IMG/VR virus record: IMGVR_UViG_3300029267_000987
Location: 1 to 53,402 of that record
Direction: 5' to 3' (one strand)
Length of the DNA stretch: 53,402 nucleotides
DNA from: a virus
The notes below the pieces were generated by a model. It was not told the origin of the DNA. It saw only the letters and a list, made by a program, of their open reading frames with translations, and did not search any database. Numbering within the stretch: the stretch's first letter is position 1; each line of letters starts with the position of its first letter. Below are positions 1 through 6,804 of this stretch, in pieces. The translations under genes and the position numbers were made by a program.

Positions 1-1
1 T

Positions 2-169
2 ACCCTGAAATCTTATCTCCCTAAAACCACTATTATAGATTCTGAGATTTCCCTTTTAATAGATTCAGATGAGTTTGTTATAGACCACTATGATAATGAG
101 ATTCGATATAAAATAGTGAAGGAATTTCAGAAGGCCCACATACCTGTTTACACTGAAAATATTCAATAA
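2..169 (+). CDS. 3' end of an unidentified gene (partial)
   Basis: An open frame runs from the window edge to a TAA at 167-169 and gives 55 residues ending in VYTENIQ. The start lies outside the window. The segment is rich in Ile, Asp and Lys, with no motif I recognise. It is followed by a TATA box and a leader, so it is the last gene of an upstream plus-strand unit. The frame does not join the open frame at the right edge of the window if the ends are placed together. Confidence 0.55.
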   Translation, partial: TLKSYLPKTTIIDSEISLLIDSDEFVIDHYDNEIRYKIVKEFQKAHIPVYTENIQ

Positions 170-177
170 ACGATACC

Positions 178-185
178 TTTATATA
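178..185 (+). promoter_or_regulatory. TATA box (TTTATATA)
   Basis: The sequence ACCTTTATATACCTATAT at 175-192 is a typical archaeal box A. Almost the same string occurs at 48,788-48,805 in front of another gene, which argues for a real promoter class. Transcription would start near 208-212 and leave a leader of about 70 bases before the ATG at 283. Confidence 0.6.
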
Positions 186-234
186 CCTATATACTTATGT
201 GGGGGGTAATCAAAAATCCCCGATTTTTAGAAAT

Positions 235-252
235 AGATTAAACAATTAATCT
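235..252. promoter_or_regulatory. Inverted repeat in the leader of the first full gene
   Basis: AGATTAA and TTAATCT are a perfect 7-base inverted repeat separated by ACAA, between the TATA box and the start codon at 283. It could be an operator or an RNA hairpin. No regulator can be assigned. Confidence 0.35.
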
Positions 253-282
253 GGGGTATGTAAATTTCAGAGGTGCAATCTT

Positions 283-603
283 ATGGATAAATTAGATAAG
301 GTTAAAGAGGTATTAGAGAAGAGGAAGGAGAAAGTGAACCAGAAAGATGGTAAGACCACATACGGGAAAGTCAGTGTTGTTTTTTATAGAGAAGGTGCTT
401 ATCGGACTCAGGATGGGGAGAAGGTTCCAATGGGTGGAGCACAGAATGGGAACTACGACAGGATATGTAAGAATCTAGATATACCTGACGATGACCCATC
501 TATTCTAGCAGATTGTCTTGAGGTTCTATCTGAGGACATAGCAACTGGCAGACTGAAGTATGTGAAGGAACCAGAGACAGATGAATCGGAGAATTCAGGT
601 TAA
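283..603 (+). CDS. Hypothetical protein, 106 aa, acidic C-terminus
   Basis: Small soluble protein with a charged helical N-terminus (residues 1-20), a central basic and aromatic stretch, and an acidic tail. I recognise no family. The ATG is preceded by an AGAGGTG ribosome-binding site. A TATA box about 100 bases upstream and a hairpin that begins inside the stop codon suggest a single-gene transcript, separate from the tRNA that follows. Confidence 0.75.
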   Translation: MDKLDKVKEVLEKRKEKVNQKDGKTTYGKVSVVFYREGAYRTQDGEKVPMGGAQNGNYDRICKNLDIPDDDPSILADCLEVLSEDIATGRLKYVKEPETDESENSG

Positions 604-625
604 GGTGTTCTCCTGAACACCTTTC
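602..625 (+). terminator. Hairpin terminator after the first gene
   Basis: AAGGTGTTC and GAACACCTT form a perfect 9-bp stem with loop TCCT, starting in the stop codon of the upstream gene and followed by TTTC. It ends 5 bases before the tRNA, so it may also help tRNA 5' processing. The T-run is short. Confidence 0.5.
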
Positions 626-629
626 AACT

Positions 630-853
630 GGGCCAGTAGTTTAATTGGTAGAACGTTTCAGATTTTAGGATTGGAAGGTATTGAGCTTGGATGGAGATGA
701 AAAATCTGACGTGGAGTATGTTCTCATGCGAAACAATCAGATTTATTTGGTGAAATGTCGTGACGGCGACAGAGGAACCATCACCGGATAGCTTGATATT
801 ATGCGTAGTCCTAGTAGCTGAGACTTATACAGGTTCGAATCCTGTCTGGCCCA
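630..853 (+). tRNA. tRNA, probably Lys(UUU), with an intron of about 149 bases
   Basis: The acceptor strands GGGCCAG (630-636) and CTGGCCC (846-852) pair perfectly, with discriminator A853; CCA is not encoded. The D arm is GTTT, loop AATTGGTA, GAAC. The T arm is ACAGG, loop TTCGAAT, CCTGT (829-845). The variable loop is CTTAT. The anticodon stem is 656-661 paired with 818-823, six pairs instead of five. If the intron spans about 668-816, the loop is ATTTTAG: U33, anticodon UUU, A37, interrupted at the usual archaeal 37/38 position. The acceptor sequence also resembles archaeal tRNA-Lys. The intron has internal helices 679-687/789-797 and 666-671/808-813. A standard bulge-helix-bulge motif is not obvious, so exact junctions and anticodon are tentative. 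Confidence 0.75.
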
Positions 854-883
854 CCCATTCTTATATATCTAAGGTGATTAAGT

Positions 884-1582
884 ATGTCTGTTCTAACGGT
901 ATCAGGTGAATCTTATCATAAGTGTAAGGGCAGATTCAAGAAGATGCTGAAAGAGGAGGGGATAAATTGGACAGGAACATTAGAATCACCTGAATGGAAA
1001 TCAACATCTGTTTTAATTAAAGCAGAGTTTATACGAGATGAAGAATCTGATAAAACTGTTCTTGCTAAGTTCAATGTAACAGGTTCAGGTGAGAGCTACG
1101 GTAAAGTGGTTCGATTCATCAAGTCAGAGATGGGAGCCAACTCTGATATTAAGAAAGAGTTTGATTCCCGTATGCATGATTTTCATATGTTTGAAGTTTT
1201 CTTCAGACCTAATATTCATGTCTTGAGGGTAAAGAATACACCTGAAGCAGTTATTCAGCAGGAGATGAAGAAGTATAATCAGAAGAAGAGAAAGAAGATG
1301 TTGGAGTTGGGAGTAGATAATGGTATGTTGAAGGGCCGTATGCCCTTAGAGCTACCCGAACCTATTCCATTATCTGTTCTGGAGAAAGAAGAGATAACTA
1401 TTGACTTCTCAGATGACCACAAAGAATGGGTGGAGAAATGTCAGGAACGTTCCAAGAAGAATACGGTAATAGATTCTGATAAGATAACAGAAAAGATAAC
1501 TGGTAAGAGGACTAAATCATCTAAGTCTAAAGCTAAATCTAATGCTAGAGCATCTTTACGTTCTAAACTGAAGAGGAGATAA
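884..1582 (+). CDS. Hypothetical basic protein, 232 aa
   Basis: No family recognised. The first two thirds look globular, with alternating strands and helices. The last 40 residues are a Lys/Arg/Ser-rich tail ending in ASLRSKLKRR. A similar tail closes the metallopeptidase at 49,560-50,111, so this is probably a nucleic-acid or partner-binding extension. The ATG follows an AAGGTGATT ribosome-binding site 30 bases after the tRNA, and the next gene starts one base after the stop. It may be the first gene of the long plus-strand operon. Confidence 0.8.
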   Translation: MSVLTVSGESYHKCKGRFKKMLKEEGINWTGTLESPEWKSTSVLIKAEFIRDEESDKTVLAKFNVTGSGESYGKVVRFIKSEMGANSDIKKEFDSRMHDFHMFEVFFRPNIHVLRVKNTPEAVIQQEMKKYNQKKRKKMLELGVDNGMLKGRMPLELPEPIPLSVLEKEEITIDFSDDHKEWVEKCQERSKKNTVIDSDKITEKITGKRTKSSKSKAKSNARASLRSKLKRR

Positions 1583-1583
1583 T

Positions 1584-1781
1584 ATGGATTATGTAAACTG
1601 TTTCCAATGCTTAAAACAATTTATTCCAAGAGAGAAATCTATTCATCTTTGGATTGGATTAAACACTTACTTTTTCTGTTCAAAGGAATGTGGCAGAGTC
1701 TATCTTGAAGACCTTATATTAGAATATGAAGGAAGAATATCTGATATAAGACAACAGGCAATAGAGGGAGGAATATTATGA
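1584..1781 (+). CDS. Small zinc-finger protein, 65 aa
   Basis: The pattern is C-x2-C near residues 6-9 (CFQC) and C-x3-C near residues 31-35 (CSKEC), typical of a small zinc-binding finger, followed by a charged helix. Function unknown. It starts one base after the previous stop, with GAGGAG upstream, and overlaps the next gene by ATGA. It is the first of about twenty small cysteine-rich proteins in the window. Confidence 0.75.
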   Translation: MDYVNCFQCLKQFIPREKSIHLWIGLNTYFFCSKECGRVYLEDLILEYEGRISDIRQQAIEGGIL

Positions 1782-2161
1782 ACTGCGATTTTCTGATGAA
1801 AGATGGGAGTTGTTCACACGAACAGATGAAGGGCCAATCAGGTTCGATGCGTTTTTGTAAGTTTATCAGAAGAGGTGAGAAATGCCCCGAAGGCCATATA
1901 AAATCTAACACAACAGCTCGTAGTGGTTCTAAACGAAAAGAGTTGGAGAGGAGAAAGGCCAGACAGTTGAACCGCCGTAAGGATAAAGTTTACAGGAGGA
2001 AAACTAGAGACAGACCTAAGATACATACTAGTAATCCTAAAGAGACTAGAGATATAGTTAATATGAATGAAGATACTCAGAATCATAGTAAGGAATCTAG
2101 GAGTATTACGAAGGGGAAAGGGGTAGCTAAGAAACGCCCAGTAGTCAGGAAGGACAGGTGA
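1778..2161 (+). CDS. Cys-rich N-terminus with a long basic tail, 127 aa
   Basis: Residues 1-40 contain four cysteines and a histidine in a compact zinc-binding pattern. Residues 45-127 are strongly basic and low in complexity, rich in Arg, Lys, Ser and Asn. The combination suggests a nucleic-acid-binding protein, by composition only. It overlaps both neighbours by a few bases. Confidence 0.7.
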   Translation: MNCDFLMKDGSCSHEQMKGQSGSMRFCKFIRRGEKCPEGHIKSNTTARSGSKRKELERRKARQLNRRKDKVYRRKTRDRPKIHTSNPKETRDIVNMNEDTQNHSKESRSITKGKGVAKKRPVVRKDR

Positions 2162-2166
2162 GGAGG

Positions 2167-2436
2167 ATGAACGAATCAGATTTATATAAAGTATATGAGA
2201 AGATGGGTTGTCAGTTGGAGATTAGGATAGATTCCAATGGGAAGGGACACGCTAAAGCAGAAGTCCGATTCCTAGCTGGCGACGCTTCCGCAGCATTACA
2301 AGTTATCGGTTCACTAATTGACGCAGGTATCAAGCGAGTATCTGAGCAAGACCCCTATGATGAGGGGGAAATCAACTTAGATGAAGTAGATGCAGACGAC
2401 AGCGATTTTGGACTGAAACGAAAAAAATATAGGTGA
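2167..2436 (+). CDS. Hypothetical protein, 89 aa
   Basis: Residues 1-60 look like a small alpha/beta fold, followed by an acidic stretch and a basic end (LKRKKYR). No family recognised. The frame also has a GTG at 2158. I prefer the ATG at 2167 because GGTGA lies 7 bases upstream. It sits directly in front of the candidate SSB and may act with it. Confidence 0.7.
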   Translation: MNESDLYKVYEKMGCQLEIRIDSNGKGHAKAEVRFLAGDASAALQVIGSLIDAGIKRVSEQDPYDEGEINLDEVDADDSDFGLKRKKYR

Positions 2437-2441
2437 AAACT

Positions 2442-2984
2442 ATGGCAGATATAGAGCAGATGAATAAGAATAGAGAATCGGAGGACATAGACCCATCAGA
2501 GATTCCTATGAATCCTGATGAGTTTGAGGGCCAGTCTTTTGTAGCGAGAGTTCACGATGTTCTGACAACATCCGAATTTATCCTGAACTCAGATGGAGAA
2601 GCCATCAAAGAGAGGGGGAAGCATCCCCACGTGACCTGTCTACTAGAGACAGACTTCATGGAAGAGGGTGAGTATTATACCTGGAAGTGGAGAGTCTCTA
2701 ACAGCAAGAAGGGAACCCACATGAAAGTTCTTCAGGCAATAGGGAACGTGAAAGTTGTCTCTCCAGATGGGAAGGATACTGGACAGAGGGGGATAAAGGG
2801 ATTATCTTCTATTGGACAGCTGGTAGACCAGACCTTCAAGTTTGAGAAGCAGGACTTGCAATTTGGGAAGAACAAGCAGACTGGCGAAGAGTATGTCAAA
2901 CGAGATTTCCCGATGCCGATAGAGTATTATATGCCAGGCGAGGGAGATTCAGAAGATGAAGAAGAAGAAAAGGAGGAGGAGTAA
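2442..2984 (+). CDS. Candidate single-stranded-DNA-binding protein, acidic tail
   Basis: About 180 residues: a beta-rich core with aromatic and basic positions (for example YYTWKWRVSN), followed by an acidic C-terminus of more than a dozen Glu/Asp residues. A beta-rich core with an acidic tail is the usual layout of viral SSBs, and it is encoded immediately before a RecA-fold ATPase. The assignment rests on architecture and context, not on a diagnostic motif. AGGTGA is 5 bases before the ATG at 2442. A strong hairpin terminator follows, so SSB-level expression may be set separately from the ATPase. Confidence 0.6.
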   Translation: MADIEQMNKNRESEDIDPSEIPMNPDEFEGQSFVARVHDVLTTSEFILNSDGEAIKERGKHPHVTCLLETDFMEEGEYYTWKWRVSNSKKGTHMKVLQAIGNVKVVSPDGKDTGQRGIKGLSSIGQLVDQTFKFEKQDLQFGKNKQTGEEYVKRDFPMPIEYYMPGEGDSEDEEEEKEEE

Positions 2985-2996
2985 TCAGATGAAAGG

Positions 2997-3031
2997 CCTG
3001 GTCTAGTACATCTAGGCCAGGTTATTTTTTT
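2997..3031 (+). terminator. Hairpin and T-run terminator
   Basis: CCTGGTCTAG (2997-3006) pairs with CTAGGCCAGG (3012-3021) as a 10-bp stem with one G-U pair and loop TACAT, followed by TTATTTTTTTC. It lies between the candidate SSB and the ATPase, so it may give partial termination. Confidence 0.7.
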
Positions 3032-3049
3032 CTTCTGGGTGGTTTCCTT

Positions 3050-4024
3050 ATGGGTAAGACAGCATCAGGAAAGGGTCTGCCAGTTAAACCCCTAATTGGT
3101 GGGGTAGTTAAGACTGAGCAGACATACGATTTTTCAGGACTTGATGATTGGATGGAGGAAACAGGTGTAGGTAAATCTGTTTGGTGTATCGCAGGTTACA
3201 AGGGAGCTGGTAAGACTGCAACTGTCTTAGATTTCCAGCAGGTCTACGATGGCGATATGCTATGTTTCTCTTATGACGGAAAGACTCAGAAGATAAAGAA
3301 TCTACGACATAAGGGCAACGATAAGATTCATGTTTATGATATACGGAGACTGTTCAACCGAGGCCCAGATGAGAGATTAGAATCTGGTGCTAAAGCAGTA
3401 GACATGATAATGGGAAAGTTATCCCAATATGAAGATGATGAATTAGATTGGGTCTTTCACGATTACATTGACCTGCTTCCACTATTGACAGAAATGAAAG
3501 CTAGGAAGAAGTGTGGCAAAACAGCTACACAACCTCTCAGCAAATACGATACAATGTGGAAGGACAGAAAAGCGTTCTTAGAAGATATACATCAAACATC
3601 TCTACGTAAATCTAAGTATGGTGTTTTCTATACTGGATACGTTATCAGGGATGATATTATAGTGGATGGGACAACAGTAACAACTGGAACTAGAAGGCCC
3701 AAGTGGGCAGGTATCATCGAAGCTGAAACTGACATAGTAGTTCTACTGGATGTAGAAGAGACACTTCTGAAGGATGGGACAGAGCATCATAGATTTGCTT
3801 TCATAGATTCATCCAAGGAGGATTACCCAAAGAACAGATGTTGGTATCGTTTAGATAATACTGAGGAGCTTAGGAAGTTCGTCAGAGGGGAAGGGATAGA
3901 GATTGATAGGAGTCCACCTAAACCAATTACTTTACCAGAGGTAAAAAGTGATTCGGACTCAGGAAAAGAAAAGGGTGTGACTTCTGATAGGAAACCACAG
4001 AAACCTAAACCGCTAGGTGTCTGA
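3050..4024 (+). CDS. RecA-fold ATPase, Sak4/AAA_24-like recombination protein
   Basis: 324 residues. Walker A is GYKGAGKTA at residues 49-57 and a Walker-B-like strand is WVFHDYID at 134-141. The core resembles the viral Sak4-type (AAA_24) ATPases that promote single-strand annealing and recombination, usually encoded beside an SSB as here. Residues 285-324 are a Pro/Lys/Ser-rich linker ending in KPKPLGV, which recalls the KSLV ends of two nearby proteins. The start is the ATG 6 bases after GGTGG. It overlaps the next frame only if that gene uses its upstream GTG. Confidence 0.75.
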   Translation: MGKTASGKGLPVKPLIGGVVKTEQTYDFSGLDDWMEETGVGKSVWCIAGYKGAGKTATVLDFQQVYDGDMLCFSYDGKTQKIKNLRHKGNDKIHVYDIRRLFNRGPDERLESGAKAVDMIMGKLSQYEDDELDWVFHDYIDLLPLLTEMKARKKCGKTATQPLSKYDTMWKDRKAFLEDIHQTSLRKSKYGVFYTGYVIRDDIIVDGTTVTTGTRRPKWAGIIEAETDIVVLLDVEETLLKDGTEHHRFAFIDSSKEDYPKNRCWYRLDNTEELRKFVRGEGIEIDRSPPKPITLPEVKSDSDSGKEKGVTSDRKPQKPKPLGV

Positions 4025-4037
4025 TAGAGGTGATTCA

Positions 4038-4301
4038 ATGGAAGTAGAACTAGAGGGTGAAACTGAGATAGGTGAGTGTGAGATAAGCTGTCCACTCTGT
4101 AATGGGTTCGGAAGTCTGTTCAGAAAGACGACAGAGTATACAATAACTTATGGTAGACGAATACCCAGAACCAATTATGAGGAAATACCATGTCCCTGTT
4201 GTGGGGGAAAGCAGACTATCGAGACAGATGTTGGAGAACAGTATGTCTATCTAACAGGTGAGATAGATATAGAACCATCATACAATGAGGGGTATTACTG
4301 A
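4038..4301 (+). CDS. DnaJ-type CxxCxGxG zinc-finger protein, 87 aa
   Basis: It contains CPLCNGFG and, about 35 residues later, CPCCGGK, the paired zinc-binding knuckles of the DnaJ cysteine-rich domain, without a J domain. GAGGTGAT lies 4 bases before the ATG at 4038, which I prefer to the upstream GTG at 4017. The stop overlaps the next start. Possible roles are a small chaperone-like or nucleic-acid-binding adaptor. Confidence 0.75.
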   Translation: MEVELEGETEIGECEISCPLCNGFGSLFRKTTEYTITYGRRIPRTNYEEIPCPCCGGKQTIETDVGEQYVYLTGEIDIEPSYNEGYY

Positions 4302-4477
4302 TGAATGAAGAAGAGATACGGGAATATGAATCTATCCCAAAGGAAGATAGGAAGAACTGGAGTGAGCCATTCAGTGAAGGACAGGTTGTAGATATTCTCG
4401 GAAAACAGATGCGAATCAAAAAAAAGATTAAGAAGCTTCGTGGAGAATTACATCTGGAAGTTTTAGATAAGAGGTGA
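4301..4477 (+). CDS. Small charged protein, 58 aa
   Basis: ATG at 4301 overlaps the previous stop by one base and the frame ends at TGA 4475-4477. The first half is acidic (MNEEEIREYE) and the second half basic (KQMRIKKKIKKLR). It fills the exact gap between two real genes, which supports it. Function unknown. Confidence 0.6.
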   Translation: MNEEEIREYESIPKEDRKNWSEPFSEGQVVDILGKQMRIKKKIKKLRGELHLEVLDKR

Positions 4478-4481
4478 TTAT

Positions 4482-4760
4482 ATGACTGGATATAACTTAC
4501 CACCAGGATGTAGTGTATCAGATATCCCGGGTAACAGACCTAGAGATGTAGCCTGGGACGAATGGTTCGACAGTGAGATTGATGGTGTCTGGGAGGAATA
4601 CCTAGATGGTATGTCTCATAAGTCAGCATACCATGACTATAAACACCGCTTTGGGAGCAATGGAGAATCTGCTTATGAAGAGTTAGAAGATTTCAAAGAG
4701 TATGCTGATGAACGATTTGAGGAAGAATATAACGAAAGCTATTGCAAAGGAAGGGGTTAG
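4482..4760 (+). CDS. Hypothetical acidic protein, 92 aa
   Basis: Rich in Asp, Glu, Tyr and Trp, with predicted helices. No family recognised. GAGGTGATT precedes the ATG, and the stop abuts the next start exactly. Confidence 0.7.
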   Translation: MTGYNLPPGCSVSDIPGNRPRDVAWDEWFDSEIDGVWEEYLDGMSHKSAYHDYKHRFGSNGESAYEELEDFKEYADERFEEEYNESYCKGRG

Positions 4761-5336
4761 ATGGGTCTGGATATAGAAGTCACTTGTTCCAGATGCGGAG
4801 ACCCTATGACGGATTCAGGTATTATATGTGAAGTCTGTCATACCCATATGAAAGCTGATGGGGCTGAAAGTGACATGATAGATAGTCTACAATATGAACT
4901 CCAAGCTAAGAAAGAATCCGAAACTCAAATGAAGTATCTGATGTCTCGTATGCAGGATGAGAAGGATAAGATGGAGGGAGAAATAAATGATGCACTATCA
5001 GAGATTGCATACTATCGAGACATATTTACTCAGATTAATATCAACCCTTCTCAATTCCACCTGAATGTAGATGACGATGGGCGTGTTGTAGTAGACAAAC
5101 GAGATGACCCTAATGCAGGTTTGAATCCTGAAGTGGGTCATATGCTAGATACTATTTCCCACCTAGAGCATAAGGTTTCAGTTATGAAAGAAACGATAGA
5201 GAGGGGGAAAAAGGCTAATAGAGCACTAGTGGATAGAGTAGCATGGTTAGAGAAGAAATTAGAGGGTGAAGCAGATGAGCAGAAAGATGAGAGTGAAGAA
5301 AGGAAAAAGACCAGGAAGGTTAAATCTCTGGTTTAG
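4761..5336 (+). CDS. Zinc finger plus coiled coil, 191 aa, C-terminal KSLV
   Basis: Residues 9-27 form a C-x2-C / C-x2-C zinc knuckle (CSRCGDPM, CEVCHTHM). Residues about 40-100 and 130-175 are heptad-like coiled coils. The end is TRKVKSLV, almost the same as the end of the protein at 5640-6083 (KKPKSLV). It is probably an oligomeric scaffold or adaptor. Its last 62 bases overlap the next gene. Confidence 0.75.
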   Translation: MGLDIEVTCSRCGDPMTDSGIICEVCHTHMKADGAESDMIDSLQYELQAKKESETQMKYLMSRMQDEKDKMEGEINDALSEIAYYRDIFTQININPSQFHLNVDDDGRVVVDKRDDPNAGLNPEVGHMLDTISHLEHKVSVMKETIERGKKANRALVDRVAWLEKKLEGEADEQKDESEERKKTRKVKSLV

Positions 5337-5640
5337 ACCTTTAACAGAGAGAGTCAAACAATCAGCTAGATATGGGATTCTCTTCATACTCAAATCTACA
5401 TGGAATGACCTGTTCAAGAATATCGAAAGAGCAGGGTTTAAGAAACACGCTAAGTCAAGAGGGTTCTGTGTCTGGTGTATTCAACCTATTACTCATCAAG
5501 ATGCTGCTTGGCAAATCTGTGACGATTGCCCTATCTTCGACCAAGGTTCTTTCATACATGGAAAGTGTCTGGTATCTGATACACCCTGTGGTGATTGTAT
5601 AGCATATAAATGGTTTGACCAGAATAGGAGGGTTCAATAA
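5275..5640 (+). CDS. Basic protein with a C4HC3 cross-brace-like zinc module, 121 aa
   Basis: The N-terminus (1-35) is strongly basic. Residues 65-108 contain C65-x2-C68-x13-C82-x2-C85-x9-H95-x2-C98-x6-C105-x2-C108. This C4HC3 order is that of PHD and variant-RING cross-brace fingers, though the spacings are shorter than usual, so a pair of simple zinc knuckles is also possible. GGGTGA lies upstream of the ATG at 5275, and the stop overlaps the next start as TAATG. Function unknown; a protein-interaction or ubiquitin-like role would be speculation. Confidence 0.7.
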   Translation: MSRKMRVKKGKRPGRLNLWFRPLTERVKQSARYGILFILKSTWNDLFKNIERAGFKKHAKSRGFCVWCIQPITHQDAAWQICDDCPIFDQGSFIHGKCLVSDTPCGDCIAYKWFDQNRRVQ

Positions 5641-6083
5641 TGGATGAATTAAAGATTACTCAACTTTCAGATGAAGAGGTAATAGACTTAAATGAAATCA
5701 TAATGAAACACTATGACCCTGAAAAGAAACCTTATATTAGAATTATAGCTAATCAGGTTTATATAGTATCAGAGGATTACACTATCAATTTTACATCACG
5801 ATTCATTGAAGTATTTAGACAGGTTAAGGGATTAGATATAGTTCCTAACCAGATTGTAGAATCTCTCCGACAAGTAGTTATCCTAATGATGACGAGTCCA
5901 GAGTGGGCTAGTAGCTTTAGTCCCACTAAACATTTACCTGTGATAGATGAACCATTATCAGATATGGATGAAGAACAGGTGATAAGGGAAAGGAAGGCAA
6001 AGCAGATTAAGGATAAGAAGGTTAAGGAGAGAAGAGAGGAGATTAGAAAGAAGATGGGAAAGAAACCTAAATCTTTAGTTTAA
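5640..6083 (+). CDS. Hypothetical protein, 147 aa, C-terminal KPKSLV
   Basis: An alpha/beta N-terminal domain (1-105), then a very charged helix rich in Lys, Arg and Glu, ending KKPKSLV. The same end occurs two genes upstream. It is translationally coupled to the previous gene (TAATG). No family recognised. Confidence 0.7.
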   Translation: MDELKITQLSDEEVIDLNEIIMKHYDPEKKPYIRIIANQVYIVSEDYTINFTSRFIEVFRQVKGLDIVPNQIVESLRQVVILMMTSPEWASSFSPTKHLPVIDEPLSDMDEEQVIRERKAKQIKDKKVKERREEIRKKMGKKPKSLV

Positions 6084-6114
6084 GATAATAACAGATAGAA
6101 AGGAGATGATATTT

Positions 6115-6804
6115 GTGAGCAGAGTGAAAGACAAACTAGGTGAAATATTTCGAGATGGGAAACGTTGTGAGAATAAACTTGTCTCTGAGAATGAGATTGT
6201 TATGGCTGTGGCGAAAAATGAACAATTCAGAGAACTGTTCAACCAACTGAATGTAGTTAAAACAGATAAGTTACCGAATATAAATGAGAACTTCAAGGCA
6301 GGGGCGACAGTAAACTTCAACGTGAATATGCTCATCGAGATACTAGAATTGGTAAAAGCGACAGGCGACCCATTTGTCCACATTGATTTCTCTTCAGAGG
6401 ATTATCCTATCAGGATGTGGACTCACTGGATGGACTTCTATGTGGCTCCAGGAGTTCTGAATGGGAGAGTGAATTGGGTTACACTAATGGAGAGAATCAA
6501 TAAGATACTACCAGAGCTGAAGGGGAAGTTGGAAATCCGTAGTCTAGTTCCACGTGTATTCTTCAGTCACAACTCTAGCAGAAGCGAAAGTTGGATGTGC
6601 TTCATAGAGTATCTAGAAGAAGGAGTAGACCAATATGGGCCACTATGGAATGGTTCAGGAAAGTCTATCGATTCTGCATTGAAGAATTTGACAGACTCTA
6701 TGATGACATATCTAGAGTTTCATGGAGAGATAGAGTGTCTTGAGATTCTGAAGGATGGGATTTCCAATGCCATTAAATCTGGCGGGAATGAAAGGACTCC
6801 CTGA
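6115..6804 (+). CDS. Protein with a PCNA-like segment, upstream of the MCM-like ATPase
   Basis: 229 residues from a GTG at 6115, which lies 8 bases after AAGGAGATG. An ATG at 6106 overlaps that ribosome-binding site and is less likely. Near residues 70-120 the order is a helix (NMLIEILELVKA), a strand (PFVHIDFSSEDYPIRMW) and FYVAPGV. This resembles the last repeat of archaeal PCNA, where the sequence ends in a LAPR-type strand. Only one such repeat is visible and the rest is unlike PCNA, so sliding-clamp homology is a hypothesis. It overlaps the start of the MCM-like gene. Confidence 0.6.
   Translation: MSRVKDKLGEIFRDGKRCENKLVSENEIVMAVAKNEQFRELFNQLNVVKTDKLPNINENFKAGATVNFNVNMLIEILELVKATGDPFVHIDFSSEDYPIRMWTHWMDFYVAPGVLNGRVNWVTLMERINKILPELKGKLEIRSLVPRVFFSHNSSRSESWMCFIEYLEEGVDQYGPLWNGSGKSIDSALKNLTDSMMTYLEFHGEIECLEILKDGISNAIKSGGNERTP

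Noticed and set aside
690-760. Box C/D guide RNA inside the tRNA intron
   Set aside because: CTGA is present but a proper RTGATGA box C at the right distance is not.
661-818. Group I intron in the tRNA
   Set aside because: An AGTCC string like the group I S element is present at 808-811, but no matching GACTA strand or complete core was found, and the length is small. Left open but not called.
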